A stretch of 50,010 nucleotides of DNA, from contig JACRCV010000005.1 of the NCBI GenBank assembly GCA_016218825.1, positions 1 to 50,010 on the forward strand, in the 5' to 3' direction. The notes under the pieces were generated by a model that was not told where the DNA came from, did not search any database, and saw only the letters and a list, made by a program, of their open reading frames with translations. The position numbers and the translations under genes are program-made. This document shows, piece after piece, positions 41,745-49,959 of the stretch (positions are counted from its first letter, which is position 1; each line of letters opens with the position of its first letter). The stretch comes from Deltaproteobacteria bacterium (GTDB lineage Bacteria > Myxococcota > XYA12-FULL-58-9).

Positions 41745-42470
41745 ATGCGCAAACTCTGGGCATGTCAGGTGGCGATCGCCGTGATTCTCTTCGCGCGCCC
41801 CGGCGCGGCGGTGGAGCTGACCCTGCAGAACGACGGCTGGACGAGCGGCGCCCAGGCCAAGTGTCAAGGCGGCTTTGCGGTGGGTGAAGAGGCCGCGGTC
41901 ACGTTCGGGCCGCTCGCCGGCACCGCGACCTTGGAGTCGATCGAGCTGTTGTTTTGCGGTGCGACCACGAGCGCGATGGTGGGCCTGCGGGTGCTCGCCG
42001 ACGACGGCACCGCGACCCCCGGCGCCGAGCTCTACGCGACCGGTTATCAGCTGACCGGCGCCGACAACGCCATCCAGAGCCTGGACTTGAGCGCCTTGAA
42101 CCTGACGTTCGCCGCCGGGGCGCGGTTTCGGGTCGCGTTCGAGATGCAGCAAACCGGCCTGCCCTCGGTCGCCGCCGACACCGACGGCAGCATCCAGACC
42201 GGCAAGAACTGGATCGCGACCGCCGGCGGCTGGACCGACAGCAAGAACCTCGGGCTCACCGGCGATTGGATCATCCGCGCCAAGGTCAACATCGACCTGA
42301 GCAGCGCCGACGGCGGTCCGAGCCCCGGGGACGCGGACACCGGCTGTGTTGCCGGCGAGGTTTGCGCCAACGAGCCCAAGGACGGCTGCGCCTGTGTGCA
42401 GCACACCGCCTCGGCGTGGGCCGGGCTCGCGCTCGTGGCGTTCGCTGCCGGACGCCGGCGACGGCGGTGA
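41745..42470 (+). CDS. Secreted protein with MYXO-CTERM sorting tail
   Basis: This is a 241-aa protein. The signal peptide is MRKLWACQVAIAVILFARPG. A beta-rich domain (about 25-190) contains repeated VGLRVLADDGTATPGAELYATG-like strands, resembling choice-of-anchor or carbohydrate-binding modules. A Cys-rich stalk follows (about 195-220). The C-terminus has DGCACVQ, a hydrophobic helix and a final RRRRR, which is the MYXO-CTERM pattern recognised by myxosortases for lipid-linked surface display in Myxococcota. GAGGAG lies three bases before the ATG. A TAGTATA at 41694-41700 is a weak -10 candidate. The stop overlaps the next start by one base. Confidence 0.82.
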   Translation: MRKLWACQVAIAVILFARPGAAVELTLQNDGWTSGAQAKCQGGFAVGEEAAVTFGPLAGTATLESIELLFCGATTSAMVGLRVLADDGTATPGAELYATGYQLTGADNAIQSLDLSALNLTFAAGARFRVAFEMQQTGLPSVAADTDGSIQTGKNWIATAGGWTDSKNLGLTGDWIIRAKVNIDLSSADGGPSPGDADTGCVAGEVCANEPKDGCACVQHTASAWAGLALVAFAAGRRRRR

Positions 42471-43276
42471 TGGCGACCGCGGCTTCGGGAAAGCTCGGCG
42501 CCCGCATCGTGCCTCGGGCGGGCTTGTCGGCCTCCGAGCGCCTCGAGATGTGGCGCCTGTTCTGCAGGTTCTACGACGACGTGACCCGGGCGCAGTTCGA
42601 CCTCGATCTGGACGCCAAAGACGACGTCATCCTGCTCTTGAGCGGCGACGGCGTGTTGCAGGGCTTTTCGACCTTGGCGCGCTATTCGCTCGCCGCCTGC
42701 GGCCGGCGTTATCAGATCGTGTTCTCCGGCGACACCATCGTCGATCCGCGCTACTGGGGCCAGACGGCGCTACAGCTCGCCTTCTATCGCTACGTCCTCG
42801 CGACCAAGCTCCGCTGCCCGTGGCGGCCGCTCTACTGGTTCTTGATCACCAAGGGGTATCGGACCTACCTGCTGCTGTCGCGCAACTTCCTGGAGTACTG
42901 GCCGCGCCACGACCGACCGACGCCGCCGGAGGTGGGCGCGCTGTTGGCGGCGGTCGCCGGCGGGCGATTCCCCGCCGCCTGGCGGCCGGCGCTGGGGATC
43001 TTGCGCTTCGCGGCGGCGCGCGGCCGGCTGAAGGAGAGCGTCGCGCCGATCACGCCGGAGCTGCTGCGGCACGCCGATATCCGCTTCTTCGTCGCCAAGA
43101 ACCCGGGCCACGCCGCCGGTGACGAGCTCTGCTGCCTCGGTCGCATCGACCTGCGCTTCGCTCTCGCCTATGCTGCGAAGCAGCTCGGCCGGCTCGCAAC
43201 GAGACTCTGGCGGCGCAGGCGCTCATGGCTATCCACCCCCTCCTCCTCCACGCCTTCGACGCCGCCTATCTCCTGA
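42470..43276 (+). CDS. GNAT-like acyltransferase candidate
   Basis: This is a 268-aa cytoplasmic protein. ILLLSGDGVLQGFSTLARYS, then VFSGDTIVDPRYWGQTALQL and AFYRYVLATKLR, have the order of GNAT beta4/beta5 and acetyl-CoA-binding helix (the WGQTALQ region standing where R/Q-x-x-G-x-G/A is expected). This makes a GNAT-fold N-acyltransferase likely but not certain. The C-terminal tail after about 245 is Ser/Pro-rich because it overlaps the next gene by 52 bases. The ATG at 42470 overlaps the preceding TGA. Its position directly before a GH3 ligase suggests a shared pathway. Confidence 0.55.
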   Translation: MATAASGKLGARIVPRAGLSASERLEMWRLFCRFYDDVTRAQFDLDLDAKDDVILLLSGDGVLQGFSTLARYSLAACGRRYQIVFSGDTIVDPRYWGQTALQLAFYRYVLATKLRCPWRPLYWFLITKGYRTYLLLSRNFLEYWPRHDRPTPPEVGALLAAVAGGRFPAAWRPALGILRFAAARGRLKESVAPITPELLRHADIRFFVAKNPGHAAGDELCCLGRIDLRFALAYAAKQLGRLATRLWRRRRSWLSTPSSSTPSTPPIS

Positions 43277-44805
43277 TCCAATCGCGGGCGCTGCGGCGCT
43301 TTCAGGCCGCGACCCACGACGTCCTCGGCACCCAAGCCCGCCTCCTCGCCCGGCTCGTCGACCGCAATCGGGACACCGCCTATGGCCGGGCGCACGCGTT
43401 TGCGCGCATTCGGTCGGTCGCGGACTTCCAGGCGCGGGTGCCGGTGGTCGCGCACCGCGACCTGGTGCCGTGGATCGAGAGAGCTGCCGCGGGGGAGGCG
43501 AACGTGCTCACCCGGTCCGCGGTGCTGCTGTTCGAGCCGACGTCGGGGACCACCGAGCAGCCGAAGCTGATCCCTTTCACCCGCGACTTGCTCGCCGAGA
43601 TCCAAAACGCCACCGGGGCGTGGCTCTGCGATCTCTATCGCGCCCGGCCGCAGCTGCGCGGCACGCGGAGCTACTGGTCCATCTCGCCGGCGCTGCGCGC
43701 CGTGCGCCGCACCGCGGGCGGCGCGCGCATCGGCTTCGCCGACGACACCGAGTATCTCGGCCCGCTCGCCTCCTGGCTGTGGCGGCAGAAGCTCGCGGTG
43801 CCGCCGGCGGTGGCACGCTGCGCCGACATCGAAGGGTGGCGCCACCAGACCCTGCGGCACCTGCTCCTGGCCGACGACCTCGGCATGATCTCGGTGTGGA
43901 GCCCGACCTTCCTGTCGCTGTTGATGACCACGCTCGAGCGTCGCTTCGAGGCGGTGCTCGCCGACCTTCCCCCGGGCCGCGCCGCCGAGCTCCGCCGGCG
44001 GGTCGACGCCGCCGGCGCCCTCACCGCCGCCGCCCTTTGGCCGCGGCTCGGTCTGATCTCGTGCTGGACCGCGGCGAGCGCCCGCCTCTTCGTGGCCGAC
44101 CTCGGGCGCTGGTTTGCCGGCGTCGAGATCCAAGGCAAGGGCCTGATGGCGACCGAGGGGATCGTGTCGTTCCCTCTCAGCGCCGAGAACCGCGGCCCGG
44201 TCGCCGCGATCCGCAGTCACTTCCTCGAGTTCCAACCCGTGTCCGGCAGCCGCGAACGGCCGCGGCTGGCGCACGAGCTCGAAGCCGGCGAGCGCTACGT
44301 GCCGCTGTTGTCCACCGGCGGCGGTCTGTACCGCTATGCGCTCGGCGACGTCGTCGCCTGCGTCGGGCACCACCATCAGGCGCCGCTGTTGCAGTTCGAG
44401 GGCAAGCGCGACCTGACGAGTGACCTCGCCGGCGAGAAGCTCGACGCCACCGCGGTGAGCGCGGCGCTCGAGCACGCGAGCCAAACGCTGGGAGCGCCGC
44501 TCCGCTTCGCCCTCGTCGCCCCGGCGCTCGAATCGACCCCGGGCTATCGGCTGTACGTGGACTGCGACGCCGATGACGCCGCCCTCGACCGATTCGTAGG
44601 CGCCGTGGAGGCGTCCCTGTGTGGCAACTTCCACTACCGCTACTGTCGTGACTTGGGCCAGCTCGCGGCGCTGCGCGTGCGGCGGGTGACGGATGGATGG
44701 GCGCGCTTCGAGGCGGCGCAAGCGCGGCGCGGCGCGGTGCTCGGCGGCCTGAAGCCGCTGGGGCTCGACAGCCGTCCCGATTGGGCGGAGGTGTTCGGCG
44801 CATGA
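43225..44805 (+). CDS. GH3-family acyl-acid amido synthetase
   Basis: This is a 526-aa adenylating enzyme of the GH3 (auxin-responsive promoter) family, which joins an acyl acid to an amino acid or amine through an acyl-AMP intermediate. The motifs are LLFEPTSGTTEQPKLIPFT (ATP/AMP loop), LMATEGIVSFP (the T/S-E-G motif) and LLSTGGGLYRYALGDVVACV. The C-terminal small domain has FEGKRDLTSDLAGEKLDAT. It is slightly shorter than plant GH3 proteins (about 600 aa), as expected for bacterial members. It overlaps the upstream GNAT-like gene by 52 bases and the RND gene by four (ATGA). Its substrate is unknown. No carrier protein is nearby, so the product is probably a free conjugate. Confidence 0.88.
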   Translation: MAIHPLLLHAFDAAYLLIQSRALRRFQAATHDVLGTQARLLARLVDRNRDTAYGRAHAFARIRSVADFQARVPVVAHRDLVPWIERAAAGEANVLTRSAVLLFEPTSGTTEQPKLIPFTRDLLAEIQNATGAWLCDLYRARPQLRGTRSYWSISPALRAVRRTAGGARIGFADDTEYLGPLASWLWRQKLAVPPAVARCADIEGWRHQTLRHLLLADDLGMISVWSPTFLSLLMTTLERRFEAVLADLPPGRAAELRRRVDAAGALTAAALWPRLGLISCWTAASARLFVADLGRWFAGVEIQGKGLMATEGIVSFPLSAENRGPVAAIRSHFLEFQPVSGSRERPRLAHELEAGERYVPLLSTGGGLYRYALGDVVACVGHHHQAPLLQFEGKRDLTSDLAGEKLDATAVSAALEHASQTLGAPLRFALVAPALESTPGYRLYVDCDADDAALDRFVGAVEASLCGNFHYRYCRDLGQLAALRVRRVTDGWARFEAAQARRGAVLGGLKPLGLDSRPDWAEVFGA

Positions 44806-47111
44806 GGGCGGCGGTCGCGGTGCAGACCATCGCCGCCCTGATCGAGCGGCGCGCGGCGGTGATCGCGGTGGTGCTGGCGCTCACCGGCGCCGCCGCCCTG
44901 AGCCTGTGCCGCATCCACTTCGAGGACCGCATCGACGTCTGGTTCGTCGCCGGCGACGCGGAGCTCGCGGCCTACAGAGAGTTCAAGGCGAAGTTCGAGT
45001 CGGACGAGCTCATCGTCGTCGGGGTGAGCGCCGCGAGCCTGTTCACCCCCGAGGCCCTGGCGGCGCTCGAGCGGCTGACCCGCGAGGTCGCGCACGCGCC
45101 CCACGTTCGCCGGGCGCTGTCGCTCACCAACGTCGAGGTGCCGATGGCGGGCGAAGACGGCCTCGAGGTGCGGCGCTTCATCGACAGCCCGCCCTACGAG
45201 CCGGCGGCCGCTCTGCGCCTGAGGACCCGGGCGCTGGCGCATCCGCTCATCCGCGGCAACCTGGTGTCAGCGGACGGTCGGGCCGCGGCGATCCTCGTCG
45301 AGCTCGCGGCCGACGCCGCCGACGTCCGCGCCAAGCGCGCGCTCGTCGATGCCCTGCGGCGGCTCGGGAGCGCGGCGCCGCCCTTGCAGGTCCACGTCGC
45401 CGGGCTACCGGTGTTGAACGCCGCGTTTCACGCGTACAGCCAACGGGATCTGCTGCTGCTCGTGCCGCTGTCGCTGGTATTGGTGGGCGTCGCCGTCTTC
45501 CTGTTGTTTCGGCGTTTCTTTGCGGTGCTGATCACGCTCGCCGTGGTCTTCGTCACCCTGCTGTGGGTGTTCGGCCTCGTCGCGCTCTGCGGCATCAAGG
45601 TGCACGTGCTGCTGACGGCGCTGCCGACCTTTCTCCTGGTCGCCAGCGTCGGTGACGCGATCCACCTGGTGAGCGACTACGAGGGCGCGCTTCGTCGGGG
45701 CGCGGCGCAGCTCGACGCGGTCCGCGACACCGTGCGCCGCCTGGTCAAGCCCTGCTTCTTCACCGCCGCGACCACCGCCGTCGGGGCGCTGGCGCTCGGC
45801 ACCAGCGATCTCGGCCCGGTGCGCGACTTCGCATGGCTCGGAGCCGCGGGGGTCATGATCGGCTGGCTCTTGACCATGACCTTCGCGCCGGCGCTGCTCG
45901 CGGTCCTGCCAGTTCCGCGGCTGCCACCGGAGACCGCGTCGGGGCGCGGGCTGCGGCGGCTGTTGGCGGCGCTCGCGCTTCCCACCCGGCGGCAAAGCGT
46001 CGTCGTGCTCGCCGCGACCGTCGTGCTCGCAGGGGTGGCGGCATGGGGGACGACGCGGCTGCACGTGGGAACGAACGCGCTCACCTATTTCCGGGACCGC
46101 GATCCGGTGCGCGTCGACACCGAGTTCATCGACGCGACGCTCGGCGGCACCGGGCGGGTGGAGCTCGTGGCGCACGCGCCGCAGGGCGGTCTCAAGCATC
46201 TGACGGTGCTGCGCCGCCTCGAGGCGCTGGCGGCCTGGGTGAAGCAGCACGAGGCGGTGACCCAGACCTTCTCCGTGGTCGACGTCCTCAAGGCGTTGAA
46301 CTGGGCGGCGCACGGCGAAGATCCCGACGAGATCCGGCTCCCCGAGTCGCGCCTGGCGGTGGTGAGCTACTACGCCGCGATCGGTGCGGCGGCCCTGCAG
46401 AGCCTGGTGCAAGACGACTTCAGCGTCGGCCGGCTGAGCGCCCGTCTGAAGCTCACCGAGGGCGAGGCGCTGGCGCGCCAGGTGCCGGTGCTCGAGGCGA
46501 AGCTCGCCGAGGCGTACGCCGATCAAGAGCTGACGGTGCACGCGACCGGGATCGTGAAGCTGATGGGGAAGATGGAGAAGTACATCCTCGAGAGCCAGAC
46601 GCGCGGCTTCGCGACCGCGTTCGTGCTCGTGGCGCTCTTGCTGTTGGCGCTGTTGCGGTCGGTGCGCCTCACGCTCCTGGTGATGATCCCCAACGCGCTG
46701 CCGGTGTTGTTCGCGGTGGGCTTCATGGGCATCGCCGGCATCCCGCTCGACCCGGCGACGGCAATGGTGGCGCCGCTCTCGCTCGGGCTCATCGACGACG
46801 ACACCGTGCACTTCGTGGTGCGCATGCGCGAGCACCAACACGCCGGGCTGTCGCTCACCGAGGCGCTGGCGCGCACGGTGCAAGAGGTCGGTCGGCCGAT
46901 GCTGATGATGAGCGCGGTCTTGGCGCTGGGGTTCGGGGTGTTGCTGCTCGCGAGCTTCGCCCCCAACGTCCACTTCGCCGCGGTGACCCTCGTGGTGATC
47001 TCTTTGGCGGTGCTCGGCGACCTGGTGCTGCTCCCGGCGGTGCTGACTCTGGCGCGGCCGTGGTTCAGGGTCGCGGCCGACGTGCCGCCAGGGTCCCGGC
47101 CTCGGGGGTGA
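44802..47111 (+). CDS. RND/MMPL-type exporter (HAE3-like)
   Basis: This is a 769-aa, 12-helix transporter. It is a duplicated unit: helix 1 (about 18-36) and periplasmic loop (about 37-235), then five helices; helix 7 (about 415-435), a second periplasmic loop (about 436-615), then five helices. VASVGDAIHLVSDYE and LGLIDDDTVHFVVRMREH are the paired helix-4/helix-10 motifs carrying acidic residues for proton coupling. MMPL relatives export lipids or hydrophobic molecules. No separate membrane-fusion protein or outer-membrane partner is adjacent. The ATGA overlap with the GH3 gene makes it the likely exporter of the GH3 product. Confidence 0.88.
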   Translation: MRAAVAVQTIAALIERRAAVIAVVLALTGAAALSLCRIHFEDRIDVWFVAGDAELAAYREFKAKFESDELIVVGVSAASLFTPEALAALERLTREVAHAPHVRRALSLTNVEVPMAGEDGLEVRRFIDSPPYEPAAALRLRTRALAHPLIRGNLVSADGRAAAILVELAADAADVRAKRALVDALRRLGSAAPPLQVHVAGLPVLNAAFHAYSQRDLLLLVPLSLVLVGVAVFLLFRRFFAVLITLAVVFVTLLWVFGLVALCGIKVHVLLTALPTFLLVASVGDAIHLVSDYEGALRRGAAQLDAVRDTVRRLVKPCFFTAATTAVGALALGTSDLGPVRDFAWLGAAGVMIGWLLTMTFAPALLAVLPVPRLPPETASGRGLRRLLAALALPTRRQSVVVLAATVVLAGVAAWGTTRLHVGTNALTYFRDRDPVRVDTEFIDATLGGTGRVELVAHAPQGGLKHLTVLRRLEALAAWVKQHEAVTQTFSVVDVLKALNWAAHGEDPDEIRLPESRLAVVSYYAAIGAAALQSLVQDDFSVGRLSARLKLTEGEALARQVPVLEAKLAEAYADQELTVHATGIVKLMGKMEKYILESQTRGFATAFVLVALLLLALLRSVRLTLLVMIPNALPVLFAVGFMGIAGIPLDPATAMVAPLSLGLIDDDTVHFVVRMREHQHAGLSLTEALARTVQEVGRPMLMMSAVLALGFGVLLLASFAPNVHFAAVTLVVISLAVLGDLVLLPAVLTLARPWFRVAADVPPGSRPRG

Positions 47112-47225
47112 AGGCGCCGCCGGTCATCAAGGCCAGCCGGGTCGCGTTCGCGAAGCTATCGACCTCGACGCGATGGCGTGGGAAAAGGAACGGACAGCGA
47201 GAGCGTCGCTCGAAGGAGCCAGCCG

Positions 47226-48317
47226 ATGAGCATCGAGTCCGCGGTCACCGGCGCGCCCGCCGAAGGCGTCGCCAAGCGGCTGTCCTTTCTCGACCGCTAT
47301 CTCACCCTCTGGATCTTCATCGCGATGGCGGTCGGTGTCGGCGCCGGCTACCTGGTTCCGCGCGTCGTCTCGTTCATCAACCAGTTCAACGTCGGGACGA
47401 CCAACATCCCGATCGCCGTCGGGCTCGTCTTGATGATGTACCCGCCGCTGGCGAAGGTCCGTTACGAGGAGATGGGTCCGGTCTTCCGCAACACCAAGGT
47501 CCTGGGCCTGTCGTTGGTCCAGAACTGGGTCATCGGCCCGATCCTGATGTTCACTCTGGCGGTGCTCTTCCTGCACGACAAACCCGAATACATGGTCGGC
47601 CTGATCATGATCGGCCTCGCGCGTTGCATCGCGATGGTCATCGTTCGGAACGACCTGGCCAAAGGCGACACCGAGTACTGCGCCGGCCTGGTCGCCTTCA
47701 ACTCGATCTTCCAGGTGCTGTTCTTCTCGGTCTACGCCTTCGTCTTCATCACCGTCGTGCCGACGTGGATCGGTCTCGAGGGCGTGGCCGTCCACATCAC
47801 GATCGGCGAGATCGCCAAGAGCGTCTTCATCTATCTCGGCATCCCGTTCTTGGCCGGCGTCATCACCCGGTTCTCGCTCATCAAGATCAAGGGCAAGGAC
47901 TGGTATCACACCGAGCTCATCCCGAAGATCAGCCCCATCACCCTCGTCGCTCTCCTGTTCACCATCGTCGTGATGTTCTCGCTCAAGGGTGAGAAGATCA
48001 TCGAGCTGCCGCTCGACGTGGTCCGCATCGCGATCCCGCTCCTCATCTACTTCGTGCTGATGTTCTTCCTGTCGTTCTTCATGTCGAAGAAGGTCGGCGC
48101 GACCTACGGCCAGGCGACGACGCTGTCGTTCACCGCGGCCTCGAACAACTTCGAGCTCGCCATCGCGGTCGCGGTCGCGACCTTCGGCATCCACCACGGC
48201 GCGGCGTTCGCCGCGGTGATCGGGCCGCTGGTCGAGGTGCCGGTGATGATCGGCCTGGTGAACGTCGCCATCCGGCTCGGGCACGAGCACTTCGACACGC
48301 CGGCCGCGGCCCGATGA
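47226..48317 (+). CDS. acr3: ACR3-type arsenite/organic-anion efflux carrier
   Basis: This is a 363-aa protein with 10 predicted helices. The ACR3/BASS hallmarks are [50 protein letters not shown] with the functional Cys, RNDLAKGD and [20 protein letters not shown]. It would extrude arsenite using the membrane gradient. In the AMVIV-NDLAKGD segment an Arg stands where ACR3 proteins usually have Trp (from memory). There is no arsR, arsC or arsM nearby. AAGGAG precedes the ATG. A longer upstream frame is unlikely. Confidence 0.88.
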   Translation: MSIESAVTGAPAEGVAKRLSFLDRYLTLWIFIAMAVGVGAGYLVPRVVSFINQFNVGTTNIPIAVGLVLMMYPPLAKVRYEEMGPVFRNTKVLGLSLVQNWVIGPILMFTLAVLFLHDKPEYMVGLIMIGLARCIAMVIVRNDLAKGDTEYCAGLVAFNSIFQVLFFSVYAFVFITVVPTWIGLEGVAVHITIGEIAKSVFIYLGIPFLAGVITRFSLIKIKGKDWYHTELIPKISPITLVALLFTIVVMFSLKGEKIIELPLDVVRIAIPLLIYFVLMFFLSFFMSKKVGATYGQATTLSFTAASNNFELAIAVAVATFGIHHGAAFAAVIGPLVEVPVMIGLVNVAIRLGHEHFDTPAAAR

Positions 48318-48448
48318 CCGGGGCCCTCGCCCTTGAGAGCAACCGCCCCGAATTCGCCCGGGAAAGTGGTCCGGGCCCGTCCTGTCTCGTCCCTGTCCTG
48401 TACTGCCCAATCGTCCAAGTTTGCGGCAAGATGACGGCAACTGGATTT

Positions 48449-48465
48449 GGCACCTTAAAGGTGCC
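48449..48465. promoter_or_regulatory. Palindromic operator upstream of mqsA-like gene
   Basis: GGCACCTTAAAGGTGCC is a perfect 8-bp palindrome around one central base. It ends 12 bases before the start codon and partly precedes the ribosome-binding site. The ACCTTAAAGGT core closely resembles E. coli MqsA operators (AACCT-spacer-AGGTT type), so autorepression by the gene product is likely. Confidence 0.7.
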
Positions 48466-48477
48466 ATAGAAGGAGTC

Positions 48478-48921
48478 ATGAACAAGCCCAAGGGAGTCTG
48501 CCCGGCGTGCGGGGGCAACTTTCGGCGCGGCACCCGACCCGTCGAGTTCACCTACCAGGGCGAGGTCACGACGATCAGGCAGCCGGGGTGGTACTGCACG
48601 AAGTGCGGCGAGGGCGTGCACGACGGTGCCGACATCAAGGCCACGGATCGGGCGTTCATGGAGTTCAAGGCAGTCGTCGACGGTGTGCTCGCGCCGACCG
48701 AGGTGCGACACATCCGGGAGAAGCTCCATCTCTCTCAGCGGCTCGCCGGGCAAATCCTCGGAGGCGGGCCGCGCGCGTTTCAGAAATACGAGAGCGGCAC
48801 GGCGGCGGTAAGTCAGCCAATGAGCAACCTGCTGCGTCTGCTTCGGAAGGACCCGAAGCGGCTCGCTGAGATTTCGGTATCTCCGAAGGGCAAACACGCG
48901 TACGTAAAGCAAGTGGGGTAG
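48478..48921 (+). CDS. mqsA: MqsA-like antitoxin, orphan
   Basis: This is a 147-aa protein. The N-terminal zinc domain has VCPACGGNFRRGT and YCTKCGE (two CxxC pairs, about residues 8-45), then a linker helix. The C-terminal helix-turn-helix (about 80-130) contains IREKLHLSQRLAGQILGGGPRAFQKYESG and LLRLLRKDP, which are the MqsA DNA-binding signatures. In E. coli, MqsA represses its own operon and neutralises MqsR. No MqsR-like gene (about 98 aa) is found on either side. The ATG has GAAGGAG upstream. The mapped palindrome supports autorepression. Confidence 0.88.
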   Translation: MNKPKGVCPACGGNFRRGTRPVEFTYQGEVTTIRQPGWYCTKCGEGVHDGADIKATDRAFMEFKAVVDGVLAPTEVRHIREKLHLSQRLAGQILGGGPRAFQKYESGTAAVSQPMSNLLRLLRKDPKRLAEISVSPKGKHAYVKQVG

Positions 48922-48978
48922 TTCCTGCGGGCGCGCACGGCCACGTGCCCGTGTGCGATCAAGTTTCGGTGCCGACGC

Positions 48979-49959
48979 CTAGTACCAGTGCTCTTCGCGC
49001 AGGACCAGCGCCTTCTCGCAAACGTCTGGTCTTGGGAAGACAAAGAGCGTGCTTGATAGCCCGTGCGCCCATTCGAATCGTACGAGAACCTCCGGCGCAC
49101 CGTCGAGGTTATAGTCCGTGGAGACATAGTCGCCCTTGGATGAGGCTCGGCCTCCCTGCTGGCGAGCTATGACCGTCTCCACGGCGCGCTGTGACTCCGG
49201 CCTGAGTGGCCGGGCGGAACGACCGAGTGCTGGACCAAAGTCGCCAAAAAGCATCAGGCTGTCCGGCCCCAGGTCTGGCACAGGTGGGTCGAAATCCAAC
49301 GTCGCCGTCAACGAGAAGCCGTCGTAGGTACCTCCGTCCGAGAGTTCCATTCCGACAAGGTTCGTCGTTCTCCTTCGGCCGTCCGGCTCTACAAGAGTCA
49401 CCAACAGACGCGGCCCACCTGATCCCAACGTGCATTTCGTCGGCAGTTGCCCCTTCTCGTCCTCTACCATGTCCGATAGGTTGAACTTCGGACAACGCGC
49501 GGGTACGTGCTGTTCGCCAAAGACTGCAGTCGCAGTCACTCCGCGCTTGACGTCTTGTTTGTTGCGGCGTCCAGCGGTAACAGCCTGGACATTTTGCAGG
49601 ACTTTGTCGAAGTCGGTATCGGTGACCCTGGCAGGCGACCACCTTTCGAACGGGATTCGATCGACCCGCCGCGCCCGTTCGACGATGGCAATCTCCTCGA
49701 CATGGGCGCGTTCGGAATCGGTTAGAGCTTCCTCTTGGAATGCGGCGTTCGGTTTGTACCAGGAGTATTGGCGAAAGAACCCGTCCAGGTCCTGCAGAAC
49801 GAAAGCGCGACCATGGATGGCGAAATAGGCATTGCGTAACACACGGAGACACTCAAATGGTGCCTCTCTGTAACCGTCCGGCCATGGATCTCTGCCCCCG
49901 CCCCTCGTAATCGGCGATCTTCGCCCGCCCCAAACTTGATTCCGCCGTAAGAACCCCAC
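48979..49959 (-). CDS. YARHG-domain protein, 5' end inside the inverted repeat
   Basis: This is a 326-aa protein of unknown function. Residues about 37-92 are a YARHG domain (LRVLRNAYFAIHGRAF, then FFRQYSWYKPN and LTDSERAHVEEI), a module typical of extracellular or periplasmic proteins. The rest (about 100-326) is beta-rich with SLMLFGDFGPALG and YNLDGAPEVLVRFE. There is no signal peptide: the GTG start at 49959 lies in the 76-bp repeat, and the first 10 residues are repeat-encoded. The original N-terminus is probably missing or the frame fused to the repeat. No neighbour explains its role. Confidence 0.65.
   Translation of the reverse strand: MGFLRRNQVWGGRRSPITRGGGRDPWPDGYREAPFECLRVLRNAYFAIHGRAFVLQDLDGFFRQYSWYKPNAAFQEEALTDSERAHVEEIAIVERARRVDRIPFERWSPARVTDTDFDKVLQNVQAVTAGRRNKQDVKRGVTATAVFGEQHVPARCPKFNLSDMVEDEKGQLPTKCTLGSGGPRLLVTLVEPDGRRRTTNLVGMELSDGGTYDGFSLTATLDFDPPVPDLGPDSLMLFGDFGPALGRSARPLRPESQRAVETVIARQQGGRASSKGDYVSTDYNLDGAPEVLVRFEWAHGLSSTLFVFPRPDVCEKALVLREEHWY

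Noticed and set aside
39000-42404. 1134-codon open frame on the minus strand
   Set aside because: It is antisense to the TonB receptor and MYXO-CTERM genes, rich in Arg, Gly, Val, His and Asp as expected of a GC-rich shadow frame. The plus-strand proteins have clear domains.
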